DNA of 64,000 nucleotides from Oscillospiraceae bacterium (GTDB lineage Bacteria; Bacillota; Clostridia; Oscillospirales; Ruminococcaceae). Below the pieces are notes generated by a model. It made no database searches. It had not been told where the DNA came from and saw only the letters and a program-made list of their open reading frames with translations. The stretch is from assembly GCA_900770195.1 (NCBI GenBank), contig CAAGJI010000041.1, forward strand, positions 124,001 through 188,000, written 5' to 3'. Numbering within the stretch: position 1 is the stretch's first letter; every line of letters begins with the position of its first letter. Positions 1 to 9,679 of the stretch are shown here, in pieces. Both the position numbers and the translations under genes were made by a program.

Positions 1-36
1 AAAAAACAAAAACCGCAAACATAAAATCTGCGGTTT
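1..36 (-). terminator. Intrinsic terminator after ftsH
   Basis: On the minus strand an 8-bp GC-containing stem (AAACCGCA at 29-36 pairing with its complement at 10-17) is followed by a T-rich run to the window edge. It lies directly downstream of the ftsH stop codon, so it probably ends the rnj-to-ftsH transcript. Confidence 0.8.
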
Positions 37-55
37 AATTTATATATTTTGTTTA

Positions 56-1981
56 TTATTCTTCTGTTTCAGCATTGTCACTTACAGGGAATGAATCAGG
101 GAATGAATAAAAATCTGTATCTTCACTCATACATTCTGCAATTGTCTTGCTGTCCATAGTACCTTCCATAAGGTGTTTGAAATCATCTCTTTCAATCTTT
201 TCATTTTTGAGAAGATATTTTGCAAGGATATGCATTTGGTCTTTGTGCGAATTAAGAATTTCAGCTGTTTTAGCGTATGCACTTTCAATAATATTTCTTA
301 CCTCAGAATCAATTTTGCTTGCAACTTCATCTGAATAGCTTGGAGGTGAATTGAAATCTCTGCCAAGGAATACTTCATCCTGATCATTTCCGCCATAAAC
401 AACGGGTCCGATTTTTTCACTGAATCCATACTTTGTTACCATACTTCTTGCAGTTTTTGTTGCCCTTTCAAGGTCATTTGACGCACCTGTTGAAATATCA
501 TCAAGGAAAAGTTGTTCTGCAACACGTCCGCCAAGAAGTGCTATAATATTTTCTTCCATTTCCTTCTTTGTAACAAATGATTTGTCTGTTTCAGGGAGTG
601 ACATTGTGTAACCTCCTGCCATACCACGAGGTATAATAGATACTTCGTGTACATCATCTGTATGCGGTGTGTAGAAGTGACAAACTGCGTGACCTGCTTC
701 ATGATAAGCTGTAAGACGCTTTTCTTTGACTGTAACTTCTCTTGATTTCTTTTCAGGACCTGCCACAACCTTAATTGTTGCTTCCTGTATTTCTTCCATT
801 GTAATTGCTTTTCTATCTTTTCTTGCTGCGAGAAGTGCTGCTTCATTTACAAGGTTTTCAAGGTCAGCACCTGTAAAGCCTGCTGTTGACTGTGCAATTA
901 CTCTTAAATCAACATCAGGTGCAAGAGGTTTATTTCTTGTGTGAACTTTAAGAATTGCCTCTCTTCCCTTTACATCAGGATAACCGACAACAATCTGTCT
1001 GTCAAATCTTCCCGGACGAAGAAGTGCAGGGTCAAGTATATCACGTCTGTTTGTTGCTGCCATAACTATAACGCTTTCCTTGCCGCTGAAGCCATCCATT
1101 TCAACAAGAAGCTGATTAAGAGTCTGTTCTCTTTCATCATTTCCACCGCCAAGACCAGCACCTCTCTGTCTGCCGACAGCATCAATTTCATCGATAAAAA
1201 TTATTGCAGGAGCGTTTTTCTTTGCCTGATTGAACAAATCTCTTACTCTTGAAGCACCGACACCAACAAACATTTCAACGAAGTCTGAACCTGAAATAGG
1301 ATAGAAAGGACAGCCGACTTCACCTGCAACCGCTCTTGCAAGAAGTGTTTTACCTGTACCAGGAGGTCCTAAAAGAAGCACACCTTTAGGAATTTTTGCA
1401 CCAATATTTGTGAATTTATCAGGATATTTCAGGTATTCAACAATTTCCTGAAGTTCCTGTTTTTCTTCTTCAGCACCTGCAACATCTGCGAAAGTTGCAG
1501 TTCTTCCCTGCTGACCTTCTTTTATATTTGCTTTTCCGAAACTTGTATATTTTCCTCCATTTGCCTGTTTCATCATAACGACAAGTAAAACAACTCCGAG
1601 TGCAAGCAAAAGAAGTGTTGGAAGAAGTGACAATATCCATGTATTATCTTTTATCTTGAAATAGTCAAGACTTAATTCCTTGCCTGTTTTGTCGTTGTAT
1701 TCTGTTCTGTAATCCTTTGTATCATCAAGAAAAAGGCTGACATTTGGAACATTATAAGTAAGTGACTGCCCATCTTCAAGCGTCATATTAAGTTTTCCTG
1801 TTCCAAGGTCAAGCGTGTATTCAGTAACTTTGTAGTTATCAAAATACTTCATTATATCCGAGTATTTATATTTGCTTGATGAAGAAGTAAGATTAGGTAT
1901 AACAAACATCATACACAAAACAAGTACTGCTGCTATAATAAGATATGTTACTATACCTCTGTTTTTATTTTTTCGCTGCAT
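56..1981 (-). CDS. ftsH: ATP-dependent zinc metalloprotease FtsH
   Basis: Membrane-anchored AAA+ protease that extracts and degrades misassembled membrane proteins and some regulators. Two transmembrane helices (about residues 11-30 and 115-137) flank a short extracellular domain. The AAA module has Walker A GPPGTGKT (205-212) and Walker B FIDEID (262-267). The zinc protease motif HEAGH is at 427-431, with the third ligand Asp in SNDLE near 503. At 641 residues it is typical for Firmicutes. It sits 4 bp downstream of tilS. In many Bacilli hpt lies between these two genes; here it is absent. The acidic C-terminal tail is ordinary. Confidence 0.97.
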   Translation of the reverse strand: MQRKNKNRGIVTYLIIAAVLVLCMMFVIPNLTSSSSKYKYSDIMKYFDNYKVTEYTLDLGTGKLNMTLEDGQSLTYNVPNVSLFLDDTKDYRTEYNDKTGKELSLDYFKIKDNTWILSLLPTLLLLALGVVLLVVMMKQANGGKYTSFGKANIKEGQQGRTATFADVAGAEEEKQELQEIVEYLKYPDKFTNIGAKIPKGVLLLGPPGTGKTLLARAVAGEVGCPFYPISGSDFVEMFVGVGASRVRDLFNQAKKNAPAIIFIDEIDAVGRQRGAGLGGGNDEREQTLNQLLVEMDGFSGKESVIVMAATNRRDILDPALLRPGRFDRQIVVGYPDVKGREAILKVHTRNKPLAPDVDLRVIAQSTAGFTGADLENLVNEAALLAARKDRKAITMEEIQEATIKVVAGPEKKSREVTVKEKRLTAYHEAGHAVCHFYTPHTDDVHEVSIIPRGMAGGYTMSLPETDKSFVTKKEMEENIIALLGGRVAEQLFLDDISTGASNDLERATKTARSMVTKYGFSEKIGPVVYGGNDQDEVFLGRDFNSPPSYSDEVASKIDSEVRNIIESAYAKTAEILNSHKDQMHILAKYLLKNEKIERDDFKHLMEGTMDSKTIAECMSEDTDFYSFPDSFPVSDNAETEE

Positions 1982-1985
1982 GTTA

Positions 1986-3353
1986 TCACTCCTGTTTCTG
2001 CATTTTTTTCTTTTCAGTTTTTTTCACCGACACAAGAAGAATATTTTTCGTGCCGCTGTCGCATTTTACTCTTTTCTCTGCACCGATTCCCTCAACAAAA
2101 ATAAGTCCATCATCATCTTCTATAAAATGTATAAACTTTCTTTTATCTTCAGGAACATTCGACTGAAGCCATTTTTTTACTGAAATATGAAAATTACGGT
2201 TGTATGGAATTATTTTATCTCCGTATCTCCTGTTTCTCAGAATCGGTTCACCTTTTATTTTATCACAATCGAGAATATTTTTTGTTAAGTTTTTGTTAAA
2301 CATTAACATTTTCACAGCATTTTCATCTTTTACCAAACTAACTTCCATATTATACCCTTCAAAAATGGAATTATTACCCGATTCAAGTTTTACCTGCTTT
2401 TCTTCAACTGAAAAATTCTCTTTCTTTTCAATATATATAATATCATTTTTACACATTATATATGTATCAGTTGTCACTTCTGTTTTTCCATTTTCAAGAA
2501 GATTTTTTTCAATCTGTCTTATTCTCTCAAAATCATAAGAAAAATTATTTACTTTAAGATACCTTAATATACATCTCTGCCTTATTGCAGAATGATATTT
2601 TTTCAAACCTTTCAGTTTATTATCTTCAAAGCATTCATCAAATATTTTTTCTGATTCAGAATTTATAAAATCAAGGTCTGTTCTTAAAACTTCAAGATTA
2701 TATGATGAAGTTTTTTCAATTGAACCATTCCATTCTTTCATCAGGGGAACAAGATTATGCCTTATCCTGTTCCTTGAATAATCATCTGTTAAATTGGTGC
2801 TGTCTGTAACGTAGCTTTCACCTTTTTCAAAAAGATATTCTTCTATATCATTTCTTGAAAGCATAAGAAGCGGTCTTATTATTTTTCCATCACGAACAGG
2901 CGGAATGCCTGCAATTCCCGAAAGTCCGCTGCCACGCATATAATTATATATTGATGTTTCAAGATTATCTGACGCTGTATGTGCTGTTGCAACTTTTTCA
3001 TATTTTAAAAAAATTTCATATCTTAAATTTCTTGCAGCCTCTTCACAGCTTTCAGAAAATTCCTTTTCTCTCTTTTCAACATCAACATCGTAAACATCAA
3101 GCTTAATGCTGTATTTTTTGCAAAATTCCCTGCAAAAATTTTCATCTCTCATACTTTCTTCCCCACGAAGATGATGATTTATATGAACAGCCTGAAGCTT
3201 TATTCCAAGTTTTTCTTTTAAATTATTTAACATAAGAAGCAGACATACGCTGTCTGCTCCTCCCGATAATGCTGCTGTTATTTTTTCGCCTTTTTCAGCC
3301 ATTTTATATTGCTTTATAAAAGACAAAACTATTTTTTCCTTATCAGTTTTCAT
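1986..3353 (-). CDS. tilS: tRNA(Ile)-lysidine synthetase
   Basis: Cytoplasmic N-type ATP pyrophosphatase that converts C34 of tRNA-Ile(CAU) to lysidine, so that the tRNA reads AUA and accepts isoleucine. The PP-loop SGGADS lies at residues 30-35. The middle part contains the VATAHTASDNLET and IRPLL segments typical of the family. The C-terminal RNA-binding domain includes RNRRYGDKI and KKWLQ. The length of 455 residues is normal. The start overlaps the end of dnaB by 11 bp, suggesting translational coupling. Confidence 0.95.
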   Translation of the reverse strand: MKTDKEKIVLSFIKQYKMAEKGEKITAALSGGADSVCLLLMLNNLKEKLGIKLQAVHINHHLRGEESMRDENFCREFCKKYSIKLDVYDVDVEKREKEFSESCEEAARNLRYEIFLKYEKVATAHTASDNLETSIYNYMRGSGLSGIAGIPPVRDGKIIRPLLMLSRNDIEEYLFEKGESYVTDSTNLTDDYSRNRIRHNLVPLMKEWNGSIEKTSSYNLEVLRTDLDFINSESEKIFDECFEDNKLKGLKKYHSAIRQRCILRYLKVNNFSYDFERIRQIEKNLLENGKTEVTTDTYIMCKNDIIYIEKKENFSVEEKQVKLESGNNSIFEGYNMEVSLVKDENAVKMLMFNKNLTKNILDCDKIKGEPILRNRRYGDKIIPYNRNFHISVKKWLQSNVPEDKRKFIHFIEDDDGLIFVEGIGAEKRVKCDSGTKNILLVSVKKTEKKKMQKQE

Positions 3354-4698
3354 TTGCCTTCATTTCCAGATTAGTAAATCTTGTATATTTTCCGTTCCAG
3401 CCAAGTTGTGCTGTACCGTTTTCACCATGACGATTTTTTGCAACAATACATTCACAAGTATTCTGAAGTTCCGCATCATCTTTTTTATAGTATCCTTCTC
3501 TGTAAAGAAACAGTACTATATCCGCATCCTGTTCTATTGAACCTGACTCACGAAGGTCTGAAAGCATCGGTCTTTTATCCGTCCTGCTTTCAACTGCACG
3601 TGACAGCTGTGACAGCAAAATTATCGGAACATCAAGTTCTTTCGCCATAATTTTCATTTGCCTTGTTATTTCCGCAATTATCTGAACTCTGTTGTCTGTT
3701 TTTAAAGTTGTCTGCATAAGCTGAAGATAATCAACGATAACAAGTCCTATATTTTTTTTACGTCTGAGTTTTGCTTTCATCTGCTGAACTGTAATACCCG
3801 ATGTATCATCAATATACATATTGTATCCGCAAAGTTTTCCTGCCGCAGTTGCAAGCGATGTCCACTCATCAACGCTTATATTACCATTTCTGAGATTTTT
3901 TGAATCAACCATAGCGAGTGACGACAACATTCTTGTTGCAAGCTGTTCCGCTGACATTTCAAGCGAAAAAATCGCAATTCCCATATCAGGATTGCTTGCT
4001 GCAACATTTTCAGCAATGTTAAGTGCAAAAGATGTCTTACCCATACCAGGTCTTGCTGCAAGTATAATAAGGTCACTTTTGTTAAGTCCCGATGTTATAA
4101 CATCAAGCAGACTGAAACCTGTTCTTGTACCAAGATATTTTTCCCTGTCCGGTCCTACAAGTTTTCCCATATGGTCATATGCACCGTAAACCGCATCTGA
4201 AAGCTTTGTCAAACCGCTTACATTTCTGCCTTTTCTTATGTCAAATATCATCTGTTCAGCTGAATCAATAAGAAGCTGACCGTCCTCTTCACCGCTTTGA
4301 ATCTGAGATAATATGCTTCTTGCCGTTTCTGCAAGACTTCTCGCCGTATATTTATTCTCAACAATTTTACAATAACTTTCTGTATTTGCAATTGTCGGAA
4401 TAATTTCAACTATTCTCTTGATATAGCTGTGTGCTTCATCGCTGTTTTTAAAAATATTTTCAGAAATTGCACTGTTTAAAACAGTAATTACATCTATGCT
4501 TTCATTTGATGTAAACTTTCGAAGCAGCAGAGAATAAAGTTTCTTGTGCTGTTCTATGTAAAAATATTCTTCTCTTATGTGGTCTATGACAACAGGAAAA
4601 ATACGCTGTGGTTCAACTATAATTGCCCCGAGAATTGCCTGTTCAGCTTCAGCACTGTACGGAACATCAATGTCATTTTCAAAATCATTAACCGGCAT
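3343..4698 (-). CDS. dnaB: Replicative DNA helicase DnaB (DnaC of Bacillus)
   Basis: Hexameric 5'-3' helicase that unwinds the replication fork. The N-terminal primase-interaction domain covers roughly residues 12-115 (PYSAEAEQAILG near the start). A linker leads to the RecA-like C-terminal ATPase, with Walker A ARPGMGKTS at 215-223 and Walker B VIVDYLQL at 320-327. The length of 451 residues is typical and no intein is present. It lies between rplI and tilS in the conserved gdpP-rplI-dnaB order. Confidence 0.97.
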   Translation of the reverse strand: MPVNDFENDIDVPYSAEAEQAILGAIIVEPQRIFPVVIDHIREEYFYIEQHKKLYSLLLRKFTSNESIDVITVLNSAISENIFKNSDEAHSYIKRIVEIIPTIANTESYCKIVENKYTARSLAETARSILSQIQSGEEDGQLLIDSAEQMIFDIRKGRNVSGLTKLSDAVYGAYDHMGKLVGPDREKYLGTRTGFSLLDVITSGLNKSDLIILAARPGMGKTSFALNIAENVAASNPDMGIAIFSLEMSAEQLATRMLSSLAMVDSKNLRNGNISVDEWTSLATAAGKLCGYNMYIDDTSGITVQQMKAKLRRKKNIGLVIVDYLQLMQTTLKTDNRVQIIAEITRQMKIMAKELDVPIILLSQLSRAVESRTDKRPMLSDLRESGSIEQDADIVLFLYREGYYKKDDAELQNTCECIVAKNRHGENGTAQLGWNGKYTRFTNLEMKANEN

Positions 4699-4710
4699 TT
4701 AATCAGAACC

Positions 4711-5169
4711 TCACTGTTTCTGTGAAATATCGCCGACTTCAACAGAAAATTTTGCAGAAACATTTTTATAAGGTTTTGCTTCTGCTTCATAAATTCCGAA
4801 ATTCTTTATTGAAGTTTTCAATGTTATTTTCTTTTTGTCAATGCTTATTCCAAACTGTTTTTTGATTTCATCTGAAATTGTCTGAGTTGTAACTGAACCA
4901 AAAAGTTTTCCGCCATTGCCTGATTTTGAATATATAACAATCTTCTTTCCTTCAAGTTCAGCTGCTGCCTTTTCAGCATTCGCCCTTTCAACAGCTTCTT
5001 TATGTTCTTCAGATGATTTTTTTCCTTTAAGATGATTTATATTTTCAGGTGTTGCTTCTATTGCAAGTTTTTTAGGAAAAAGCATATTTCTTGCATATCC
5101 ATCTGAAACATTTTTAACTTCATCCTTTTTTGCTGTTCCTTTAACATCTTGTAAAAATATAACTTTCAT
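4711..5169 (-). CDS. rplI: 50S ribosomal protein L9
   Basis: Large-subunit protein that binds 23S rRNA at the L1-stalk base and projects along the ribosome. The N-terminal domain begins MKVIFLQDVKG and contains the conserved DGYARNMLFP segment; a long connecting helix (about residues 45-75) leads to the C-terminal domain. The 152-residue length is standard. It sits 2 bp after gdpP and 12 bp before dnaB. Confidence 0.97.
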   Translation of the reverse strand: MKVIFLQDVKGTAKKDEVKNVSDGYARNMLFPKKLAIEATPENINHLKGKKSSEEHKEAVERANAEKAAAELEGKKIVIYSKSGNGGKLFGSVTTQTISDEIKKQFGISIDKKKITLKTSIKNFGIYEAEAKPYKNVSAKFSVEVGDISQKQ

Positions 5170-5171
5170 TT

Positions 5172-7139
5172 TTAATTTTCTCCTTCATCACTCATTTTTT
5201 CAATCAGTCCTATCAGAAGTTTTTTTGCTTCTTCTGATGTCACATTTTTAAGCTGTGCTGCTGCCATTGTCTGATGACCGCCGCCTCCAAGCTGTTCCAT
5301 AAGAACCTGAACATTTATTTCACCAAATGAACGTGCTGATATATTAACAACATCATTCATTTCATATATAACAAAAGACGCTCTGACATTTTTTATTGTG
5401 AGAAGCTGGTCTGCTGCCTGAGATGCTATTATTCTGAGTTCTGAGATGTCAGACTTTCCTGCTGATGAAACAGCACAGCCCTTATAAAATTCAGCTTCAG
5501 ACACAACCTTGCTTCGTAACTGATAATGTGCAAGCGAATCAGCTGTCATATTTATAACTTTAACAGTATCCGCACCTATTTTTCTCAAATATGCAGCAGC
5601 TTCAAATGTTCTTACACCTGTCTGCATAACGAAATTTTTCGTATCTGTCATAATTCCCGAAAGAAGTGCATTTGAATAATCAGGTGACAAAACGGGGTTA
5701 AGTTCAAAATACTGAACAAGTTCTGTTACAAGTTCAGATGCAGATGATGCAAACGGTTCATGATAGAAAATAACTGCATTATCAATATAATCAACAATTT
5801 TTCTGTGGTGGTCAATAACCACAACCTGCCTTGCTTTTCTGTAAAGTTCATCACTTTCAAGTATTTTTTTATTATGCGTATCAACGATTATAAGAAGCGT
5901 TTCATCTGTAACATTATCAAGTGCAAATTCAGGCTCGATAAATCTTACAGGCATTTCACTTTTCATCATTGACTCAACAAGCGGAAGTGCAAGGGTTGTT
6001 TTCTTTCTTAAAACAACATAGCTTTCTTTTCCAAGAAGTCTTACCGCTCCCGCCATACCGCAGGCAGAACCAACGCTGTCAGGGTCACTGTATGAATGTC
6101 CCATTATATAGACTTTGTCACTTCTTCTTATAAGGTCCTTCATTGCACTTGCAACTGCTCTTGTTTTCGTCCTCGATTTCTTTTCAACACCCTTTGAAAC
6201 ACCACCAAAGAATCTGTAACCGCCATCAGACTTAACAGCAGCCTGATCACCGCCTCTTCCAAGTGCCATATCAAGTGACTGCTTGGCAAGTTCAAGACTG
6301 TCTGTGAACGTTTCTCCGTCAAATGCAACACCAATTGAAAGTGTTATATTGTTCTGTGTTGATGTTTTTATAAGTCTTGCCTCATCAAGTATTTTGAATT
6401 TACCTGCAACAATATCTCTTAAATTATATTCCTTCATAAGAACAGTAAAAGAATCCTTCGACATTTTGAAGATAACAGTATCCTTGTTATTTCCAACATA
6501 TTCATCAAGAAGCTGTTCAACCTGTGCGGAAATTCTTGTTTTTTCACTTTCTTTCGCTGACTGAAGTGCATCTGCATAGTTATCTATCGAAATAAGCATA
6601 ATGCAGGGTTTTGAATTTATCATTCTTTGCTGAACAGATACATAATCCGTGTCATCGTGAAAATAAAGAACCATAATTTCTTCATTTGACACGCCATATT
6701 TCACACCAAAAACACGATATATTCTTCTTAAATTATAAACAGTTGATATATTTTGTTCGGCTATCTGTTCAAGGTCAATCTGCATTATTTCCCTGATATT
6801 CTGCCTGCTTTTTCTGTGTTTCAAAGCAAATGCAGAAATAAATTCAGAATTATATTTTATAAGCTGTCCGTTTTTATCAACAATTGCAGAAGGCATAGGC
6901 ATATCATTATATGCGGATATTTTAATATCTGTCATACCTGCTGATATATTTTTTCCTGAATTTATGCGTTCGTTCCTTGAAAAAACATATATCGCAAGCA
7001 TTACTATAAAAACAGCAGGGGCAGTAAATTCCGCCGCACCCGGCCTTCTTCCGCCTGATACAGCTACAAGCGACGGAAGAATGCTTAAACAAACAGCTGC
7101 CGCCGAAAGAATATATCGCAATAACTTACTGCCTTTCAT
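5172..7139 (-). CDS. gdpP: Cyclic-di-AMP phosphodiesterase GdpP
   Basis: Membrane-bound DHH/DHHA1 phosphodiesterase that hydrolyses c-di-AMP to pApA, linking the second messenger to osmotic and cell-wall homeostasis. Two N-terminal membrane helices (about 8-27 and 38-54) precede a PAS-like region (about 75-160) and a degenerate GGDEF domain (about 170-305). The DHH domain carries DPDS (352-355), VDTH (419-422) and IDHH (442-445), and the DHHA1 domain carries the GGGGHQ motif near residue 620. The length of 655 fits the family. It is transcribed with rplI and dnaB. Confidence 0.95.
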   Translation of the reverse strand: MKGSKLLRYILSAAAVCLSILPSLVAVSGGRRPGAAEFTAPAVFIVMLAIYVFSRNERINSGKNISAGMTDIKISAYNDMPMPSAIVDKNGQLIKYNSEFISAFALKHRKSRQNIREIMQIDLEQIAEQNISTVYNLRRIYRVFGVKYGVSNEEIMVLYFHDDTDYVSVQQRMINSKPCIMLISIDNYADALQSAKESEKTRISAQVEQLLDEYVGNNKDTVIFKMSKDSFTVLMKEYNLRDIVAGKFKILDEARLIKTSTQNNITLSIGVAFDGETFTDSLELAKQSLDMALGRGGDQAAVKSDGGYRFFGGVSKGVEKKSRTKTRAVASAMKDLIRRSDKVYIMGHSYSDPDSVGSACGMAGAVRLLGKESYVVLRKKTTLALPLVESMMKSEMPVRFIEPEFALDNVTDETLLIIVDTHNKKILESDELYRKARQVVVIDHHRKIVDYIDNAVIFYHEPFASSASELVTELVQYFELNPVLSPDYSNALLSGIMTDTKNFVMQTGVRTFEAAAYLRKIGADTVKVINMTADSLAHYQLRSKVVSEAEFYKGCAVSSAGKSDISELRIIASQAADQLLTIKNVRASFVIYEMNDVVNISARSFGEINVQVLMEQLGGGGHQTMAAAQLKNVTSEEAKKLLIGLIEKMSDEGEN

Positions 7140-7174
7140 TGTTTTTTCTCCTCTCCAACCGTATATATTTCAAA

Positions 7175-9118
7175 CTATATTTCCATTATAATAGGAAGTA
7201 TCATAGGACTGCGTTTTGTTTTTTCATATATATAATCTGAAAGTGTATCTCTGAGTTTTGTTTTAAGTGCATTCCATTCACGCAATTCCTGCGAAGAACA
7301 TCTGCTGAGTGCATCGCCAAGAAGCTGTCTTGATTCGTCCATAAGTTCCTCTGATTCTCTTACGTAAACAAAACCTCTTGAAATTATTTCAGGACCTGAA
7401 ACAACAATTCCCGATGCCCTGTCTATTGAAACTACAACTATAATTATGCCGTCCTGAGAAAGATGCTTTCTGTCACGAAGCACAATAGAACCAACATCGC
7501 CGACACCGAAACCGTCAACAAGAACTTTTCCTGACTGAACCTGTGAAACAACCTTCATTGTCGCACCATCTGTTTCGATAACATTTCCTATATCGCCTAT
7601 AAGGACATTTTCAGAAGGACAGCCGAGTTTTTTTGCAAGTTCTGCATTTTTCACAAGGTGTTTATATTCGCCGTGTACAGGGATGTAGAATTTAGGCTTT
7701 GCGAGTGTATAAATAAGCTTTAATTCCTCCTGACAAGCATGACCCGAAACGTGAACCTCATACATCGATTCATATACAACGTGTGCACCAAGTTTCATAA
7801 GCGAGTTTACAACTCTTGTAACAAACTTTTCATTTCCCGGAATTGACTTTGCAGAAATTATAATGAAATCATTAGGAGTTATAACAACTTTCTTATGTTC
7901 ATTCATTGCCATTCTTGTAAGGGCAGACATAGGTTCCCCCTGACTTCCCGTTGTTATAAGAACGATCCTTTCATCTTCATATTGATTCATAACATCAATA
8001 TCAATAAGAATATTGTCAGGAACTTTAAGATAGCCTAAATCAATTGCAGCTGTCATAACAGTTACCATACTTCTTCCAAAAACAGCAACTTTTCTTCCGT
8101 GTGCTGCTGCACAGTTTATTATCTGCTGTATTCTGTGTATATTTGATGAAAATGTTGCAATTATTATTCTTTTTCCGTTTGCTTCTTCAAAAAGTTTTTC
8201 AAAAGATGTACCAACAACTTTTTCTGACGGAGTAAATCCCGGACGTTCCGCATTTGTAGAATCTGTCATAAGTGCAAGAACACCTCTGTTTCCAAGTTCT
8301 CCAAAACGTGCAAGGTCAATTACACTGTCATCAATAGGCGTATAGTCAACTTTAAAGTCGCCTGTGTGAATGATTATTCCCGCAGGAGTATGGATTGCCA
8401 TACCGAAAGCACCCGGAATTGAATGGTTTACTCTTATCATTTCAACAGCCATACAGCCCATTTTTATTGTTTTTCTCGGTTCAACAACATTCAGGCTGAC
8501 TTTGTTGAAAAGTCCGTGTTCTTTGAGTTTGCCTTCAACAAGTCCAAGTGTGAGTTTTGAACCATAAACAGGCACATTTATTTTCTTCAGTAAATAAGGA
8601 AGTCCGCCTATATGGTCTTCGTGTCCGTGTGTTAAAACAATACCCCTTATTTTATCTGCATTCTGTTCAACATATGAAAAATCAGGAATAACTATGTCAA
8701 CACCCGGCATATCTGTGTCAGGAAACGCAAGACCACAGTCAAGTATAAACATATCGTTGCTGCATTCAAACACAGTCATATTTTTTCCTATTTCGTTAAG
8801 TCCTCCAAGAGGAATTATTCTGACAGGTGTTTTTCTGACTTCCCTTTTTTCTCTTTCAGGGTTGTTCTTTTTTCCGTTGCTTAAAAAGGTTGAAGGAGTT
8901 GTAGGGTAATTTCTGCTTCTGTAAGTGCTTCCCTGACCTACGGATGAATAAGACTGATTTGTTTCACGTGAATTTCTGTCTGTTTCTTTTCTTTCATAAT
9001 TTTTCTTTTTTTCTTCCTTTGAAGAAAAATATCTCTTGTTTTCTTCAAGAAGAATTCTGTTAGATTTCTGTATCTTTCTGCTAAGGTGTTTAGCAGTTCT
9101 GACATCTCTCTGGTTCAA
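7175..9118 (-). CDS. rnj: Ribonuclease J with long N-terminal extension
   Basis: Metallo-beta-lactamase/beta-CASP ribonuclease with 5'-3' exo- and endonuclease activity in mRNA decay and rRNA maturation. The zinc motif HGHEDH is at residues 164-169 of the form called here, followed by the beta-CASP and C-terminal domains. About 95 residues of basic, Ser/Asn/Lys-rich, probably disordered sequence precede the core, which begins near RIIPLGGLNEIGKN. I chose the TTG at 9118 because GAGAGG lies 9 nt upstream. The frame stays open to a GTG at 9154, but that codon has no ribosome site and sits about where transcription from a TATAAT at 9160-9165 would begin. The start is uncertain. Confidence 0.92.
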   Translation of the reverse strand: MNQRDVRTAKHLSRKIQKSNRILLEENKRYFSSKEEKKKNYERKETDRNSRETNQSYSSVGQGSTYRSRNYPTTPSTFLSNGKKNNPEREKREVRKTPVRIIPLGGLNEIGKNMTVFECSNDMFILDCGLAFPDTDMPGVDIVIPDFSYVEQNADKIRGIVLTHGHEDHIGGLPYLLKKINVPVYGSKLTLGLVEGKLKEHGLFNKVSLNVVEPRKTIKMGCMAVEMIRVNHSIPGAFGMAIHTPAGIIIHTGDFKVDYTPIDDSVIDLARFGELGNRGVLALMTDSTNAERPGFTPSEKVVGTSFEKLFEEANGKRIIIATFSSNIHRIQQIINCAAAHGRKVAVFGRSMVTVMTAAIDLGYLKVPDNILIDIDVMNQYEDERIVLITTGSQGEPMSALTRMAMNEHKKVVITPNDFIIISAKSIPGNEKFVTRVVNSLMKLGAHVVYESMYEVHVSGHACQEELKLIYTLAKPKFYIPVHGEYKHLVKNAELAKKLGCPSENVLIGDIGNVIETDGATMKVVSQVQSGKVLVDGFGVGDVGSIVLRDRKHLSQDGIIIVVVSIDRASGIVVSGPEIISRGFVYVRESEELMDESRQLLGDALSRCSSQELREWNALKTKLRDTLSDYIYEKTKRSPMILPIIMEI

Positions 9119-9154
9119 TATACAATACCTCTCTTTACCATTAAAGAAAAGCAC

Positions 9155-9679
9155 AAAATATTATATTTTCGATTTTAAAAATAAATTTCTTCGTTCATCC
9201 CCTGAAATAAAAAATATTCTGCGTTTTCTTTGATTAATTTGTTAAATGTGATTGTCTGATTATAAAAATAGTTTGTAAGTCTTCAGATTCTTATAGTTAA
9301 TGAAAAAGTAAAAATAAAAATCATCTTATGTATGTAAATAAACTGCATTATATTTCTGCTTAAAAAAATAAAAAGGATAGATATACAAAAATAAAATAAG
9401 GCAGTATGCAACAGCTTTCAATCTTCAGCACGGACAAGACAAAAACTCTCTGCTGCAATTAAATAAATCATACAGTACCGATAGCCGTTTTTTAAAACAG
9501 CCTGAATATACGTATATAATTATATACCTTTTTTTATCAATTGTCAAGATTATGCAGTCCGTTTTCATAAATCTCACACATTTAATTATATTCATAAGTC
9601 GGATATTGTTGAAAATAAGTAAGCATACAAAGGCACATCAGGGCATATTATCTAACAGTGGACAAAGAAAATAAAAAAT
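9155..9679. other. Divergent intergenic region, rnj / sipL-like
   Basis: About 525 bp without a convincing gene. A TATAAT at 9160-9165 on the minus strand probably serves rnj. On the plus strand GGATATT (9601-9607) and CATACAAAG (9624-9632) resemble the -35 and -10 boxes of mother-cell sigma-E promoters. The 16-bp gap is 1-2 bp longer than usual, so this is suggestive only. A ribosome site GGAGG lies just before the downstream ATG at 9680. The rest is very AT-rich. Confidence 0.4.

Noticed and set aside
9601..9632. Sigma-E promoter of the sipL-like/spoIVA operon
   Set aside because: The boxes fit only partly and the spacing is 16 bp; it was kept as a note in the intergenic entry instead of a firm promoter call.
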